From Castanea sativa (Eukaryota > Streptophyta > Magnoliopsida > Fagales > Fagaceae): 64,000 nucleotides of DNA. Of this stretch, positions 10,919 through 22,472 are shown piece by piece. The translations under genes and the position numbers were made by a program. Location: NCBI RefSeq assembly GCF_040712315.1, contig NC_134013.1:5057001-5121000 (forward strand), in the 5' to 3' direction. Position 1 is the stretch's first letter; each line of letters starts with the position of its first letter. The notes beneath the pieces are model-generated. The model was not told the origin of the DNA and ran no database searches. It saw only the letters and a program-made list of their open reading frames with translations.

Positions 10919-11762
10919 TGTTAAGTTCTAAGTACTTAGGAACTAATGTATTAGAACTCTAATATGTATTTCTGGCAAACCATGATCAAAACATGTGTCT
11001 AGTTATCTTTTAGACTTGCTCAAAGTATGTAATTTATGTACAGTTGGAATCGAGTTAACTGCAGAAGTTACTGTACATTTCTGCCTGACTCGATCGATCG
11101 AGAATTAGACTCGACCGATCGAAAGTCGTGCAGATTGTTTTTTCTGCAGATTTTCCAACTCAGCCCTAAGCCCATATGACGTGTAGGGTTTTATATTTTG
11201 CCCTAGGTATAAAAGGCAAACCCTAGTCACGTTTTTGAAATTGCTCATATTGCTGTTTGTGTGAATCTCTTGTGAGATCTGAGAGGTGATTGCCTTCACA
11301 CAAGCTTGAGATTATCAAGAATGAGATTTCTTCGAGAGCTTGATGATCGTTCAGTTGTTGTCATAAGAGCTTAAAGATACACAAGCAGGGGTGCTTGTAC
11401 TTGCTGGAGAATCCAAGAAAGAAGGAGTCCGTGGTCTCGGAGCTTGCACGTGGTCGTGTCAATAAGTTCTACTGGTGGGTAGTAATAGGATGTTAGCGAT
11501 CTAAGTTGCTATTGTACACTTCAATTCTTTCATAGTGGGTTTAGGTTTACCTTGAGGATAGCTAGGTTAAATCCTCCCCAGGTTTTATACCAGTTTGGTT
11601 TTCCTGGGTCATCATATCTTTGTATTTTTTATACTCCGCACTTTGTATTGATATGATTATATGATTGTGTTAACCTAGATCTGGAATTTGTACTAAGTAA
11701 TAACTTGGCTTGTTAATTAGGTTAATCCAATTGTGGTTTAAGGGGTCTAAATAAACTCTACA
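10919..11762 (+). repeat. 3' LTR, 844 bp, apparently complete
   Basis: Begins TGTTAAGTTCTAAG directly after the polypurine tract and ends CTCTACA before the target duplication. It carries paired palindromes (TCGATCGATCGA and GACCGATCG, about 11090-11120) in the U3 region and a TATA-like GGTATAAAAGG near 11206. Confidence 0.88.
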
Positions 11763-12119
11763 AGAACATATCCCAATTTTTATCTACTTTTCCAATGAGA
11801 ACAGCACATCACCACATTTATATATTAAAAATAATAATAATAATCTTATGTCCCTTTTATTTTTATATTTCACCAATTATAATCTGCTTGTCTCTCTCTT
11901 TAAAGTAACCCAAGTTTAATATAAGAAATATTATACACGTGGCATATATTTCAATCAGTGGAGCATGAAATAACACATGCAAAATGAAATAGAAAATTTT
12001 ATACCAACTGCCAAGTATTGGATAATGGTTTTTTTACCACGAATGATGTTCCTAATCTGGAATAGATCAATAGTATTCACCTTTTGCTTTTAACTGAGGA
12101 TTCTATTTTGCACTATTTT

Positions 12120-12703
12120 CAGAACTGGACCAGACCGGGAGGTCGGACCGTGAAAACCAAGAAACGAGATGAAAACCAGGTTTTTAAGCATAAAGAACCG
12201 TATTTTTAGTTAATTCCATGAACCCCTAAAACCGGGGTTGGACCACACGAACCGGTGTCAAGAACCATGCGGTCCAACCCCTTAGCAATTTTTTTTTTTT
12301 AATAACAACAATTTAACATAATTTTATTCTACTTAATTAAATTATCCATCTCTTACAAGGAATAAAAAAAATTATAATTAAAATCCTTTAAAGATATTCA
12401 ACTTTAATTCAAAAATTAATCATAAATTTTAATGTTTTCATGGTTATTATTTTATTTTATTAACTTTCTTATTTAATTATTAAATATATGCTTGAAAATC
12501 ATTAAATTTCCCTCACATATATAGATATATTAGTCAATTTTGCTAGTTTTATAAATTTAATATCTATATTTAGACTTTAATTAATTATTAAATTAATTAT
12601 GACATCATCACAGTTCGACCCCGGTTCAACCTCGGTTTGACCTCAAAAACCTTGAACCTCTCCTTTTTACGGTTCAATAAACGGTCCGGGTTTCAAAACC
12701 TTG
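12120..12703. mobile_element. hAT-like MITE with GGTTCAA/GGTCCGG ends
   Basis: A 584-bp insertion flanked by the 7-bp direct repeat CTATTTT (12113-12119, 12704-12710). Left end CAGAACTGGACCAGACCGG; right end reverse-complemented CAAGGTTTTGAAACCCGG. Subterminal regions are rich in GGTTCGACC-like words. The centre is AT-rich and non-coding. Confidence 0.75.
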
Positions 12704-13532
12704 CTATTTTGGAGAAAAAGTAGTAGGCAACAACAATCAATGAACTTGACTGCTATCCAATGAGTATTTCAGTCTATACGAGCACAATTAGATTGAAAGA
12801 TAAAGTTAAAGCCAAAAAAATTGTATCAAGGGTTTATGATTTAGTGGTATTGTTGACTTGTAAGTAAAAAATTAATAAATTTTTACTCAATAAGTGAAAT
12901 TCTCAAACAATTTTTATCTTAATATATGAGATTTATTTTCCCAAACAATACAATAATGATAATGATTAATATTGTACTTATTCATGACAAGCATCAGGCA
13001 ATAGTTTTTACTTTGGACTGGTGATTCTATTATGTGGCAGCGGGTATAAATAGTTTTCGCTTTTCACATTTGACTAAGGACTCTATGTTGATATTATGGT
13101 GATGAGTCTGATGACATAATACCTGTGACAACATTATTGATGCTTTTGGAGGACATTTGAGTCCATTAGTTATAGAACTCCAACTGTCCACTTGGCTTCC
13201 AAATTTAGATCCCAGAATTCTTTGGACCTGACCATGAATGTTATCCGATGAGCATCTTAATCCAAAAACAGTTACCCCAAAAGGTTTCGTCTTTCTTATC
13301 TAGTTGCTTTTCTACAATATATGCTAAATGTTTGGATCACTTTGCAGATGCCACAATTTGATACCATGAGATATTTTGGACAATTTTATTCTTGTGTTTG
13401 ATTGTGATGACATGTTTTCTTTTCATTTGAATGAATTTGTGTAGAAAGGAACAACATTATCAACACTTAAATAGAGTATCAAAATTTCTACCACATTAAG
13501 AAAAATTGGAATAGATCTTTTGTATAGAGAAA

Positions 13533-13720
13533 TAGATATTAGAGCACTCGCATTTGTTAGTGCAAAATAAAAGATAAATATATTAAAGTTGTCAATTTTA
13601 CACATTTTTGCTTACAAACTACCCATATCAATCTATCTATAAAACTATACATATACAATATTATTGTTACAATAACTATACAAATAAACACAGTTATTGT
13701 CACTCTCTCTTTTAGTCTCT

Positions 13721-13755
<35 letters not shown>

Positions 13756-13920
13756 GTGTCCTAAAAAGGAAGAGAGATTGTGTTGTAGATGAAATAAAAA
13801 ATAAAAAATGATTATTTAAAGAAAATATAATATATAATAAATAATATGATGTAAGTGTTTGTTTAAAATATAAAAAATATGTTCTTTTATAAAAATAGAT
13901 TGAAAATTTTACGCAGACTA
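13533..13920. other. Insertion directly upstream of the copy 2 TATA box
   Basis: Other copies read GAGAAATAGAGACGAGGTCC straight into the TATA box. Here about 390 bp of foreign AT-rich DNA intervenes, including a CT microsatellite (about 13724-13750). Ends and target duplication could not be resolved. It is probably a MITE remnant. Confidence 0.55.
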
Positions 13921-13921
13921 G

Positions 13922-13936
13922 TATATATATATATAT
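13922..13936 (+). promoter_or_regulatory. TATA box of EF-hand copy 2
   Basis: TATATATATATATATAC lies about 100 bases before the ATG. It is followed by the leader GGCTTCAATACCCCAAACTC, which is nearly identical in the other copies. Confidence 0.65.
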
Positions 13937-14036
13937 ACACACACCCCGGCTTCAATACCCCAAACTCAAACCACACAAGAATTAAGGTTCTAAAGAAACT
14001 TGCCAAGGCCCTCTTTCCTCCAAGTCTCCATATAAC

Positions 14037-14303
14037 ATGGGTCGTTTTGTTACTAAGAGTCTGCCCCTACCGGAGGATCAGCTAAGGAACATTTTCAAGA
14101 AATACGACGCCAATAATGACAATAAGCTCAGCATGGAAGAGCTAAAGAAAGCCTTTGAATACCTGGGCTCAATTATCCCTGGCTTTCGTGCTGACCGCGG
14201 CCTCCATCATGCTGATGCCAATAAAGATGGATACGTCAACGAAGGGGAGATGGATGAACTCGTCAAATACGCTGTGAGAGTTGGATTTACCGTTAAAGCG
14301 TAA
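14037..14303 (+). CDS. Small two-EF-hand calcium-binding protein, copy 2
   Basis: An 88-residue single-exon protein. The first EF loop is DANNDNKLSMEE (about residues 25-36), the second DANKDGYVNEGE (about 62-73). Both keep Asp at 1, Asn at 3, Asp at 5 and Glu at 12, so both should bind Ca2+. The linker IIPGFRADRGLHHAD and the tail RVGFTVKA are constant in the family. There is no signal peptide, membrane span or fusion domain, so it is probably a soluble cytosolic or nuclear Ca2+ sensor or buffer. The size is like that of polcalcins, but the sequence differs and I do not assign a CML number. The ATG matches the start in copies 5 and 7. A foreign insertion of about 390 bp lies just upstream of its TATA box. 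Confidence 0.9.
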   Translation: MGRFVTKSLPLPEDQLRNIFKKYDANNDNKLSMEELKKAFEYLGSIIPGFRADRGLHHADANKDGYVNEGEMDELVKYAVRVGFTVKA

Positions 14304-15567
14304 AAATCCTTAATTTACGTAGTATTTAACAATAACTTGTCAGATATCATGTACTAATAATATGTGTGCTTTATTTGTACTTGCAAGCTTTAGCTTCTTC
14401 TATGATGTAGAAGCAAGAAAAAGCTAGACCTCCCGCAATGTTTCCTATGCAAGTTGATACGAGGAAGCAATGCGGTTGTGTTGGTTTCCTGTTTTACTTT
14501 TCTTTTCCTTCTGGTCATGCCTGTTTTTCCTTGGCAGCTATGTAATATAATATCCAAGTGGTAATAACAAGGAATATTGTCTGCTCACTATGTTTACGTA
14601 GTGGAAGCAGAAATTGTATGGTCTACTTGAAATCGTATACACTTACAGAATCTGTAATCAGAATCATTATCGCTCCCAATACTATAGTATACTCATAATA
14701 GTCAATCCCATGATTACCTTGTGGAGACATTATGGCTTGATTTCTTCCACGTTTCTCCTTGTGGAGACATTAACACTTGTTTTATTACAAGAATTAGCGA
14801 ACACAAAAATTGGGAATTAAAATAAAAACTTTTAAATATCAGTAACCAATAATAGATTAACCCAAACTTAAAAGGTTGTAATTTGCATTTTAGTTAAAAG
14901 GAAAAAGAAAATGAATAGATCTAAAGTCACATATGTTGTTTTAATCAATATTTAGGTGTCAATAATAATGCCAATCAAGTTTATCATTCCTTTATATTTT
15001 ATTTTATTATTTTATTTTATTTTATATATTATCATTATTGTTTTAAAAATCAAACAACTGAACCAAATTATGACTAGTTTTGACCAATTTTTGCCCTTTT
15101 TTTAATTACCAAAAAGCTACCATTTAATACTTAAAATTCTTGATCGAGTGACCAAGAGCATCTTGTATCTCAATGGTATTATCTGCTCTTTTTTATAAGA
15201 ACAAAAATTCAAACACCCCCTCCCATTATTGTAACTATTAGGTTATCAAAATAATCAAATGTAATAATTATATCAAAATCAATATACAACTAAACATATT
15301 TCGGCTAACTAGTTAATAGGTTCAGTAACATAATTAATTAAAATGATTAGTATTATTTATGCATAGACCACTAATTTCAGGAACTAGTTCTTTTCTTGGA
15401 GAAAATTTTCACTCCTATATATGGGGAGGAGTCCTCCCTCCTCTCTAGCACTCAACGCTGTAGGAATGAAAATTTTTCTCATTTTTTTTTATTGTTTTTT
15501 TAGTTTCGACTTTAAAACCTAGAGCATCATCCATTAATTACATCTAAGATTTTTATTAAATTGATAG
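14304..15567 (+). repeat. EF-hand unit 3' UTR and distal flank (copy 2)
   Basis: Conserved 3' UTR to about 14715, including the hairpin GCTTCT-TCTATGATGT-AGAAGC. Then A-rich distal flank with TCTAAAGTCACATATGTTG and a GACCACTAATTTCAGGAACT landmark. No gene. Confidence 0.75.
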
Positions 15568-16471
15568 TGTTAGGTTTTAGATCCCTGTAAACTAGATAGT
15601 TTAATCTAATTAATTAACCAAGTAAATATTTAGATTTATTATTCAGATCTAGGTTAAAACAATAAAGTCATATCATGTAAAGCAACAGAAAATAAAGAAT
15701 ACAATTATATGATCACCCAAGAAAACCAATGAAACTAACCGTTTCAAGATAAAAAACCTATGGAGGATTTAACCTAGCTATCCTCAAGGTAAAAAGCAAA
15801 TCCACTATAGAGAATCGAAGTTTACAATAAGACTTAGACCACTAACATCCTATTGCTACCACATGTAGAACTTACTGACACGACCATGTGCAAGCTCCGA
15901 ATCTACGGACTCCTTCTCTATTAGCCCTTTCCAACACAAGCACTCACACTTGTGATAAAAAACACAAACTCTCCTGCTTGTGACTCCAAGACCACCTTTG
16001 AAGGTTTAGATCATCAGCACTTTTGATGACTAGAGAAGGCAGCAACTTCTACAACTCCGGATCTTAAGATTCTTCAAGGAATAACATCAGTAGAAGACAT
16101 GAGAGAGCTTTTTAGATACAAAACCCTAGATATAAAAGAGGTACACTCTTCTCTTTCTAAAAAACCTTATAAAAACGTGCTTACAGTTTCCTTTATATAC
16201 TAGTAGTGTTTTACTTGAAACCCAATATGTTTAAGTAGAGTTTGGGCTGAAATAAAATTCTGCAGATACATGTTTTGATCTGTCGAGTCTGTTCTTCGAT
16301 CGATCGAACCAGACAGTTTCTAAATTTTCTTTTCTGCAACTTGCTTGTTCTTGAATCTTGACTTGTATCACCTTGAGCATTGTCTAACAATACCTATAGA
16401 CTCTAGAATCTATATCTAAAAAAGTTTGTGTTCACAATATGCCAATTATTTAAAACTTTTAGAACCTAATA
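15568..16471 (-). mobile_element. Solo LTR (Sirevirus-like, 904 bp)
   Basis: Bounded by TGTTAGGTTTTAGATCC and AGAACCTAATA, with an exact 5-bp duplication GATAG (15563-15567, 16472-16476). It is clearly related to the LTR at 43902-44798: both carry AAGGTAAAAAGCAAATCCAC and a TTCGATCGATCGAA-like palindrome. No internal domain remains, so it arose by LTR-LTR recombination. Confidence 0.88.
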
Positions 16472-16999
16472 GATAGGATATAATTTGATAAGACTTTTAT
16501 TCCTTTCTCCATAATGACCATGTATATATGATAAAGACAAATATGAACCATCTAAAAGACCAAAACAGTTACTTGCCAACAAGGAAAGCATGAAAATTGT
16601 GAATATTAATTGTTGGAAGGAGAATATATCCGAATTTATCTACTTCTCCAACGAGACCTACAAAAAGAACATCACCCTATTTTATATATATATTATGTCC
16701 CTTTCATTTTTATATTTCACCAATTATAACCCGCTATACATTCTCTTTTTCTTTTTTCTTTTTTTATTTATTCTTTATAAATTTACCCAGTTTAATATAA
16801 GAAATACTAAACACGTGGCACATATTTCAATAGGTGGAGTATATATAAAATAACACTATAAATGAAATAGAAAATTTTTATACAAGATGCCAAGTATTGG
16901 GTAATGTTTTTTCACCACGAATGATGATCTAATTTGGAATAGATAGTATTCGCCTTTTGCTTTTAACTTAGGATTCTATTCTGGAAAAAGAGTAGTAAG
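16472..16999 (+). repeat. EF-hand unit flank segment
   Basis: Start of a further unit: the CATCTAAAAGACCAAAAC landmark near 16546, AACACGTGGCACATATTTCA, then the CCAAGTATTGGGTAATG landmark. No gene. Confidence 0.7.
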
Positions 17000-17843
17000 T
17001 GTTAAGTTTTAGACCCTCGAAAACAGTGTTTAACCTAATTTAATAGTCAAGTTGTTACTTAGGTCAATTACGAAGATCAAGGTTAAATATTCATCAAACA
17101 TATCATGCACAATGAAAAAGTAAATAAGACACAGATATAATGATCTAAGAAAACCAATGAAACAAACCAGTTTCAAGGTAAAAAAACTTGGGGAGAACAA
17201 TCCACTATATCAAATTGAGATTTATAGTCAAGAATATCAATTCGTAGTAAATCTAACTACAATTACCAAACTGAGCTCTGAACCCCTCAGACTTCTTTGA
17301 ATTGGATCTGCTCTCACATGAACCTCTAGTTCACACTTTAGATCTCCTACATAGACATCCGGTCTATAAGTCCAAGACCATCCTTAAAGGTTTAGATCCA
17401 GCACCTTTGATGACTGGTATGTAGCAATTTCAGATTTACATATTAATGTGTAGATGGAATTCTAGTAGTGACTTTAAAAGGAGTAGGCACAAAACATTTT
17501 AGATCTCAAAAGAGAAGTTCCAAAGTCATAACAAAACATGTCTTAAGGTTTCCTTTAAATATTATGTGAATTAGATCTGAAACCCTAATCACTTGATAGG
17601 CTTAATGGGCTATTGGGCCTTAATTAAAATTCTGCAGATCCGTGTCTCAATTGGTCGAGCCTTCTTCTCGATCGGTCGAGCCTGGCAAGTTTTGTTTTCT
17701 TGAACCTGCAACCTCCTTGTTCACATAATTTGACTTGCAGTACTTTGAGCATTGTCTAATATACTTTATAGACTTCGTAATCTATATCTAGATAAGTTTG
17801 TACTCACGGTTTGCCAATTGTTTTAAACTTTTAGAACCTAACA
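17000..17843 (-). mobile_element. Solo LTR (844 bp), diverged family member
   Basis: Bounded by TGTTAAGTTTTAGACC and TTAGAACCTAACA. It shares the AAGGTTTAGATCCAGCACC block and a TCGAGCC/TCTCGATCGGTCGAGCC palindrome pair with the other LTRs. The flanking 5-mers (GTAAG, ATAGG) no longer match cleanly, so the insertion is probably older. Confidence 0.75.
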
Positions 17844-19149
17844 ATAGGCAATAGCAATAATACTAGGGGACAACATACATTTAGTGTCCTTGAATGCTAT
17901 CCGATCAGTATCTTAGTCTATACAAAATTAGATATCAAGAGTTTTATGATTCAATTGTATTGTTGACTTGTAAGCAAAAACCTAATAAATTTTTTACTCA
18001 ATAGGTGAATTTCTCAAACAATTAATCCCTATCATATATGGGATTTCTTTACCCAAAACATATAACAGTAATTACTGATAATGACAACTACTACACTAAT
18101 TCATGACAAGTATTAGGCAATAGTCTTTACTTTGGACTAATGATTCTATTATGGGACAGTGAGTGTGAATAGATTTCACTTTTTACATTTGATTGAGGAT
18201 TCTATTTAGCAACAAAAATATATGCTAAATATTTAACATTTATAAAAATAAAAAATAAAAATAAGGACAAGTTTCAACAAATATATATATATATGTGTGT
18301 GTGTGTGTGCGCGCGCGCTAAATGTTTGGACCACTTTGCAGATGCTACAATTTAATACCATGATTTGATTCTTTTGTGTTTGATTGTCAATTAATATTTG
18401 GTATATGTGGAGTTTGAATCCAAAATTTCCTATTCAAGGATAAAAGATTTTACCAGCTAAGTTAATTGAAACATACAATAAGACTGAAGCATCTAAAAGA
18501 CTAAAACACTTGCTTGCCAACATGGAAAGCATGAAAATGGAAAATATGTATTGTTGGAAGGGGAACATTTTCCAATTTATCTACTTTTCCATTGGGACCT
18601 ACAAACAATCCATCAACGCATTTATATGAATAAAAATCTTGTATCTCTTTATTTTTATATATCACCAAGCATGAGCTACTATATGTTCTTAATTTTAAGT
18701 AACCAAAGTTTTTTTTTTTTTTTTTTTAAAACAAAATTAGACACTTGGTGTATTATTGGTGGAGTAAAAAATAACACCAAAAGTCGTGGTAAGAAGATTT
18801 TTGTACCATTTTCATACCAAATGCCAAGTATCAAGCAATGGTTTTCAATTTCAAATGATGACCCTAATTATGAATGGATAGTACTCACTTTTTTATTTTG
18901 ATTGAGAATTTTATTCTAAGAAAAGAGTAGCAGGTACTAGTAAGGATGCTAAGAGGACAACACACGTGACACAACCTTGAATGCTATCCAATGAGCATCT
19001 TGTTAGTCTAAAGCCAGTTAGATCAAAAAGGTAAAGTTTAAAACCCAATCATTTTTGTCACGAAATTTATGGTTCAATGGTATAGTTGACTTGTAAGCAA
19101 AAAGCCAATAAATTTTTACTCTGTACTTAAATTACCTTGACGATTGTCT
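17844..19149 (+). repeat. Two EF-hand unit flanks joined by a deletion
   Basis: The unit begun at 16543 ends near 18380 without reaching a gene. A relic SINE and a new CATCTAAAAGACTAAAAC landmark (near 18487) follow, so an EF-hand gene was deleted between them. A TG/CG microsatellite sits at about 18290-18320. Poly-T lies near 18710. No gene. Confidence 0.65.
18388..18478 (-). mobile_element. Relic tRNA-derived SINE fragment
   Basis: On the minus strand it reads a box-A-like TTAACTTAGCTGGTAAAA and a box-B-like GGATTCAAACTCC, in the order and spacing seen in the SINEs at 26879 and 27282. Only the tRNA-like head remains. Confidence 0.55.
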
Positions 19150-19158
19150 CATTAATAC

Positions 19159-19285
19159 GAGCCGGTATATGGTGTACCCGGCATATATGCCGGGTCACTC
19201 ACATAGTGGCGGGTCCCACACACTGTGGGGCCCGCCCCTGTGTGAGACACCCGGCATATATGCCGGGTACAGCATATAATTTTCG
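19159..19285. mobile_element. Mutator-like foldback MITE with a repeated perfect palindrome
   Basis: A 127-bp insertion with an exact 9-bp duplication CATTAATAC (19150-19158, 19286-19294). Its arms are inverted repeats around a GC-rich core with GTCCCACAC and GTGTGGGGC. Each arm contains the same perfect 20-nt palindrome ACCCGGCATATATGCCGGGT. The 9-bp duplication suggests Mutator-type mobilisation. Short open frames crossing it on both strands are fortuitous. Confidence 0.8.
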
Positions 19286-19294
19286 CATTAATAC

Positions 19295-20517
19295 AGGGTT
19301 TCTTTGCCAAAACAATAACAATAATGATGATGATGACAGCCACTGTACTTATCCACGAGTAGTATTGGGGAATAGTTTTTACTTCGGACTGATGATTCTA
19401 TTATGTGAGATTAAATAAATAGTTTTCGCATTTCACTTATGACAGAGGAATCTATTTTGAGGAAGTCTGAAGATGAAGGAGGCAGTGGCGGAGCCACACA
19501 TAAGAGTGGGCCCCCCCAAATTTTAAAAAATTATTTTATAGTATATATATTATTTACATTTTAAAAAATTTAGCATGTAAAAATTAAAGTTGGCCCCCCA
19601 AATTTTGAGTCATTTCAATGGTGCTCTTAAAAGATAGAGAAATTATATTAAAATCATATAATATAAGAGGTATTACAAATTAAACTATGTAGAAAATCAT
19701 AAATTTTTGTATATGTCTAAAAGAAGAAATACATGACTTTTATATACTCATTAAAATTTATGTGTATGTATATGTAGAGGTTTGTCTTAACTAATATATT
19801 AGCATCACAACTTGACCCCAAACTAAAATTTCTAGCTCCGCCCCTGCAATGAGGCACCTCACTAGTGTTGCAATTAAGGTGACAAGTCTGTTGACATCAT
19901 ACATGTGATGACATTGATGCTTTTGAAATGACATTTCAGTCCAATATAACTCCAATTGACCCGCTTGGCTTCCAAATTTCATTCCCATAATTTCTTGGGC
20001 CCCATCATGAATGTAGTCCGATAAGCATCTTAACCTAAAAACAGTTAGCATTATAGGTATAGTAAAAGCAATCGACGTTAATTTGACACACACGTATATG
20101 AACCACTACAACAATTTTCGATTCACGAGAGAATTCAAATTTTTTGCCAACATATTTGGATTCATAGATTCAAGTATTCTTTTGTTGTTGATATGGTTTC
20201 GTAGGAGGTTAAGAAAAAGGCGGAATTCTTATTTCCGTAATAAAGGTTTCGTCTTTCTATTCTAGTTGCTTTTGTACACCATATATGCTAATTGTTTGGA
20301 GTGCTTTGCTGATGCTACAATTTCGATACCATGAGATATTTTCGATTATTTGATTCTTGTGTTTGATTGTGACACATGTTTTCTTTTCATTTGAATGAAT
20401 TTGCATGGAAAGAAACAGCATTATCAAGACTAAATAGAATGAAAATTTCTAACATTCAAATATATTCGGGCTAGCTTCTGGTCTAACCCATCACATGCAC
20501 AACGACAGTGACACTTC
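19295..20517 (+). repeat. EF-hand unit upstream flank (copy 3)
   Basis: Unit landmarks GATGATTCTATTATGTGAGA, CTTGGCTTCCAAATTTCATT and GGTTTCGTAGGAGGTTAAGA occur in order, interrupted by the element at 19483-19846. No gene. Confidence 0.7.
19483..19846. mobile_element. MITE with CAGTGGCGGAGCC ends
   Basis: A 364-bp AT-rich insertion. Left end CAGTGGCGGAGCC, right end reverse-complemented CAGGGGCGGAGCTAG. Flanking octamers GAAGGAGG and CAATGAGG agree at six of eight positions. GGCCCCCC tracts occur near both ends. This end type is widespread in plant genomes. Superfamily assignment to hAT is tentative. Confidence 0.65.
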
Positions 20518-20888
20518 TGTTAGAATTCATGCACACACCAAGGTTCATCAATGGAGTAAACCAAAGAGAAAAAGAAAATTTCTGAGAATTTGTGCGTATA
20601 TTCATCATCAATAAACAAACTCTGCTATTTATATCTGAAGCAGAGAGAGGCGGGAAAACTCTAACCAAACAACTAACTAATCTACTGACCAAAAGAAAGA
20701 TGCCAGCTGTCTTCTAACTCTTAACTTCACTATACAAAAACTACTTGTAGCTTAGCATCTAACACGTAAACGACTTACAGTTTAGGCTTTATTTACAAAA
20801 CTAACTGATTTGCTACTCTACTCAACTCTACTCTACTCTGCTGAACTACAATACATCAAAATGTGGAATTACAATACATCATCTAACA
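20518..20888 (-). mobile_element. Solo LTR of a small LTR element (371 bp)
   Basis: Bounded by TGTTAGAATTCATG and CATCTAACA, with an exact 5-bp duplication ACTTC (20513-20517, 20889-20893). On the minus strand a TATA-like AGATATAAATAGCAG suggests promoter orientation. It is inserted in the conserved promoter block of copy 3, about 60 bases upstream of that copy's TATA box. Confidence 0.85.
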
Positions 20889-20949
20889 ACTTCCACATCA
20901 AGAAAACTTGGAATAGATCTCTTTTGTAGAGAAATAGAGACTAAGTCCA

Positions 20950-20958
20950 TTATATATA
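20950..20958 (+). promoter_or_regulatory. TATA box of EF-hand pseudogene copy 3
   Basis: TTATATATACCCCC with the conserved leader GGCTTCAATACCCCAAACTC, about 95 bases before the ATG. Confidence 0.55.
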
Positions 20959-21052
20959 CCCCCAAGGCTTCAATACCCCAAACTCAAACCACATAAAAAT
21001 TTAAGGTTCTTCAAAAACTTGCCTAAGCCTCCATCCTCCAAGTCTCCATAAC

Positions 21053-21341
21053 ATGGGCCGTGCAATATTTAACCCAACAGTAACTGATAAGACTCCACCC
21101 CTACCGGAGGATCAGCTAAAGACAGTTTTAAAGAAATACGACACCAATAATGACAATCTGCTGAGCAAGGAAGAGCTAGCTAAAGAAAGCCTTTGAATAC
21201 CTGGGCTCAATTATCCCTGGCTTTCGTGCCAACCGCGGCCTCCACCATGCTGATGCCAATAAAGACGGATACATCAACGAACGGGAGATGGATGAACTTG
21301 TCAAATACGCTGTGCAGGTCGGATTTGGCATTAAGGCGTAG
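21053..21341 (+). pseudogene. EF-hand gene copy 3, frameshifted
   Basis: Full length from ATG to the family stop. A 4-bp tandem duplication (GCTA, near 21177-21181) after the first calcium loop shifts the frame to a TGA about 6 codons later. The predicted product stops after one EF hand (loop DTNNDNLLSKEE). The rest of the gene, including the second loop and the GFGIKA tail, is intact in the other frame. The N-terminal leader resembles that of copy 7 (NPT motif). A solo LTR lies in its promoter. The TATA box and 3' UTR are conserved. A truncated one-EF product is possible but unlikely to be functional. Confidence 0.9.
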
Positions 21342-22086
21342 AAATCCTTAATTACGTACTAAACAATAACTTGTCAGATATCATGTACTACGTACTAATT
21401 AATATGTGTGCTTTGTGCTTGCAAGCTCCAGCTTCTTCAATGATGTAGAATCGAGAAGAAGCTTGACATTCCGCAATGTTTCCTCTCTCTATATATAAGT
21501 TTGTAGAGGAGGCAATGCGGTTGTGTTGGTTTCCTGTTTTACTTTTCTTTTCCTTTCTATTTCATGCCTGTTTTTCCTTGGTAGCTATGTAATACCCAGG
21601 CGGTAATAACAAGGAATATTGTCTGCTCACTATGTTTACATGGTGGAAGCAGAATTTATATGGATCTACTTGAAATCGAATACACTTGTAGAATCTGTAA
21701 TATATAAGTACCATTATCGCTCCCAATACTATAGTATACTCATAATAGTCAATCCCATGATTACGTTTTGAAGACATTATAGCTTTCTTCCATGTTTATT
21801 CTTGACTCTCTCAATACAAAAGCAAATTAACTAGACAAAATTTAGCTATAAAATTGGTTATAGTCTAGAGGTACAACTTCTTTTAAACAAAATTAACATT
21901 ATTATATATTTTAAAAATATAATTGTTGGATTATATGTTCTTTATACTCTTAATATATATGTTAAATTTTGTGTCAATCAAATATTATTTACTAATGTTA
22001 TGAATATTGTTTCGAACTCCGTTTCTGTCCAATGAAATGAAATATTTCAATACTGGCTAATTTTGGCGTACTGTTTCAGGGTTATT

Positions 22087-22155
<69 letters not shown>

Positions 22156-22472
22156 TTATACAACATAAAATTAACGATTGAAAATAAGTGAATTACTAAA
22201 TATCAAATATTAGAAATCATTTAATATTAAACCTTAACATCAATATCACATCCCAAGATTTATAACAAGTCATTACTTACACAATAGTAATTAATAAAAT
22301 AATCTCATCAAAAAAATTAAATAAAATAATAATTTTACTAATTGCTATTAATATAGTGATTTAAAAAGAAAATCTTAATAAAGGGGATTAGAAAAATTTT
22401 TTTTTTTAAAATCATATTTAAGTTATTTTGTAAATAAATGAATATTTTTTTGCAAAATTTTGAAAGTAAATG
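21342..22472 (+). repeat. EF-hand unit 3' UTR and flank (copy 3)
   Basis: Conserved 3' UTR to about 21760, then flank paralogous to 30060-30700 behind copy 5. A long AT microsatellite occupies about 22087-22153, and the paralogous site at 30359 has a shorter one. No gene. Confidence 0.75.

Larger units (their letters stand above)
4109..11762 (+). mobile_element. Sirevirus-like Ty1-copia element, gag + third ORF, no pol
   Basis: A 7654-bp element with TSD AGAAC at 4104-4108 and 11763-11767. Order: truncated 5' LTR, decayed gag (4698-7302, with a MITE inside), a spacer of about 2 kb, an intact third ORF (9320-10423), repeated polypurine motifs, and a complete 844-bp 3' LTR. No protease, integrase, reverse transcriptase or RNase H sequence occurs anywhere in it. 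The UBN2-type gag with two zinc knuckles places it in Ty1-copia, and the extra ORF before the 3' LTR with several polypurine tracts fits Sireviruses. It is non-autonomous. The primer-binding site is lost with the missing 3' part of the 5' LTR. Confidence 0.88.
11763..14036 (+). repeat. EF-hand unit upstream flank of copy 2
   Basis: Resumes the unit interrupted by the retroelement. Unit landmarks follow in order: CACGTGGCATATATTTCAAT, GTATTGTTGACTTGTAAG, CTTGGCTTCCAAATTT, and TTTCTTTTCATTTGAATGAA. There is no gene before 14037. A hAT-like MITE sits at 12120-12703, and a further insertion of about 390 bp lies just upstream of the TATA box. Confidence 0.75.

Noticed and set aside
19137..19418. 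Frames with CTRHICRV-like repeats on both strands
   Set aside because: By-product of the palindromic foldback at 19159-19285, read similarly on both strands.
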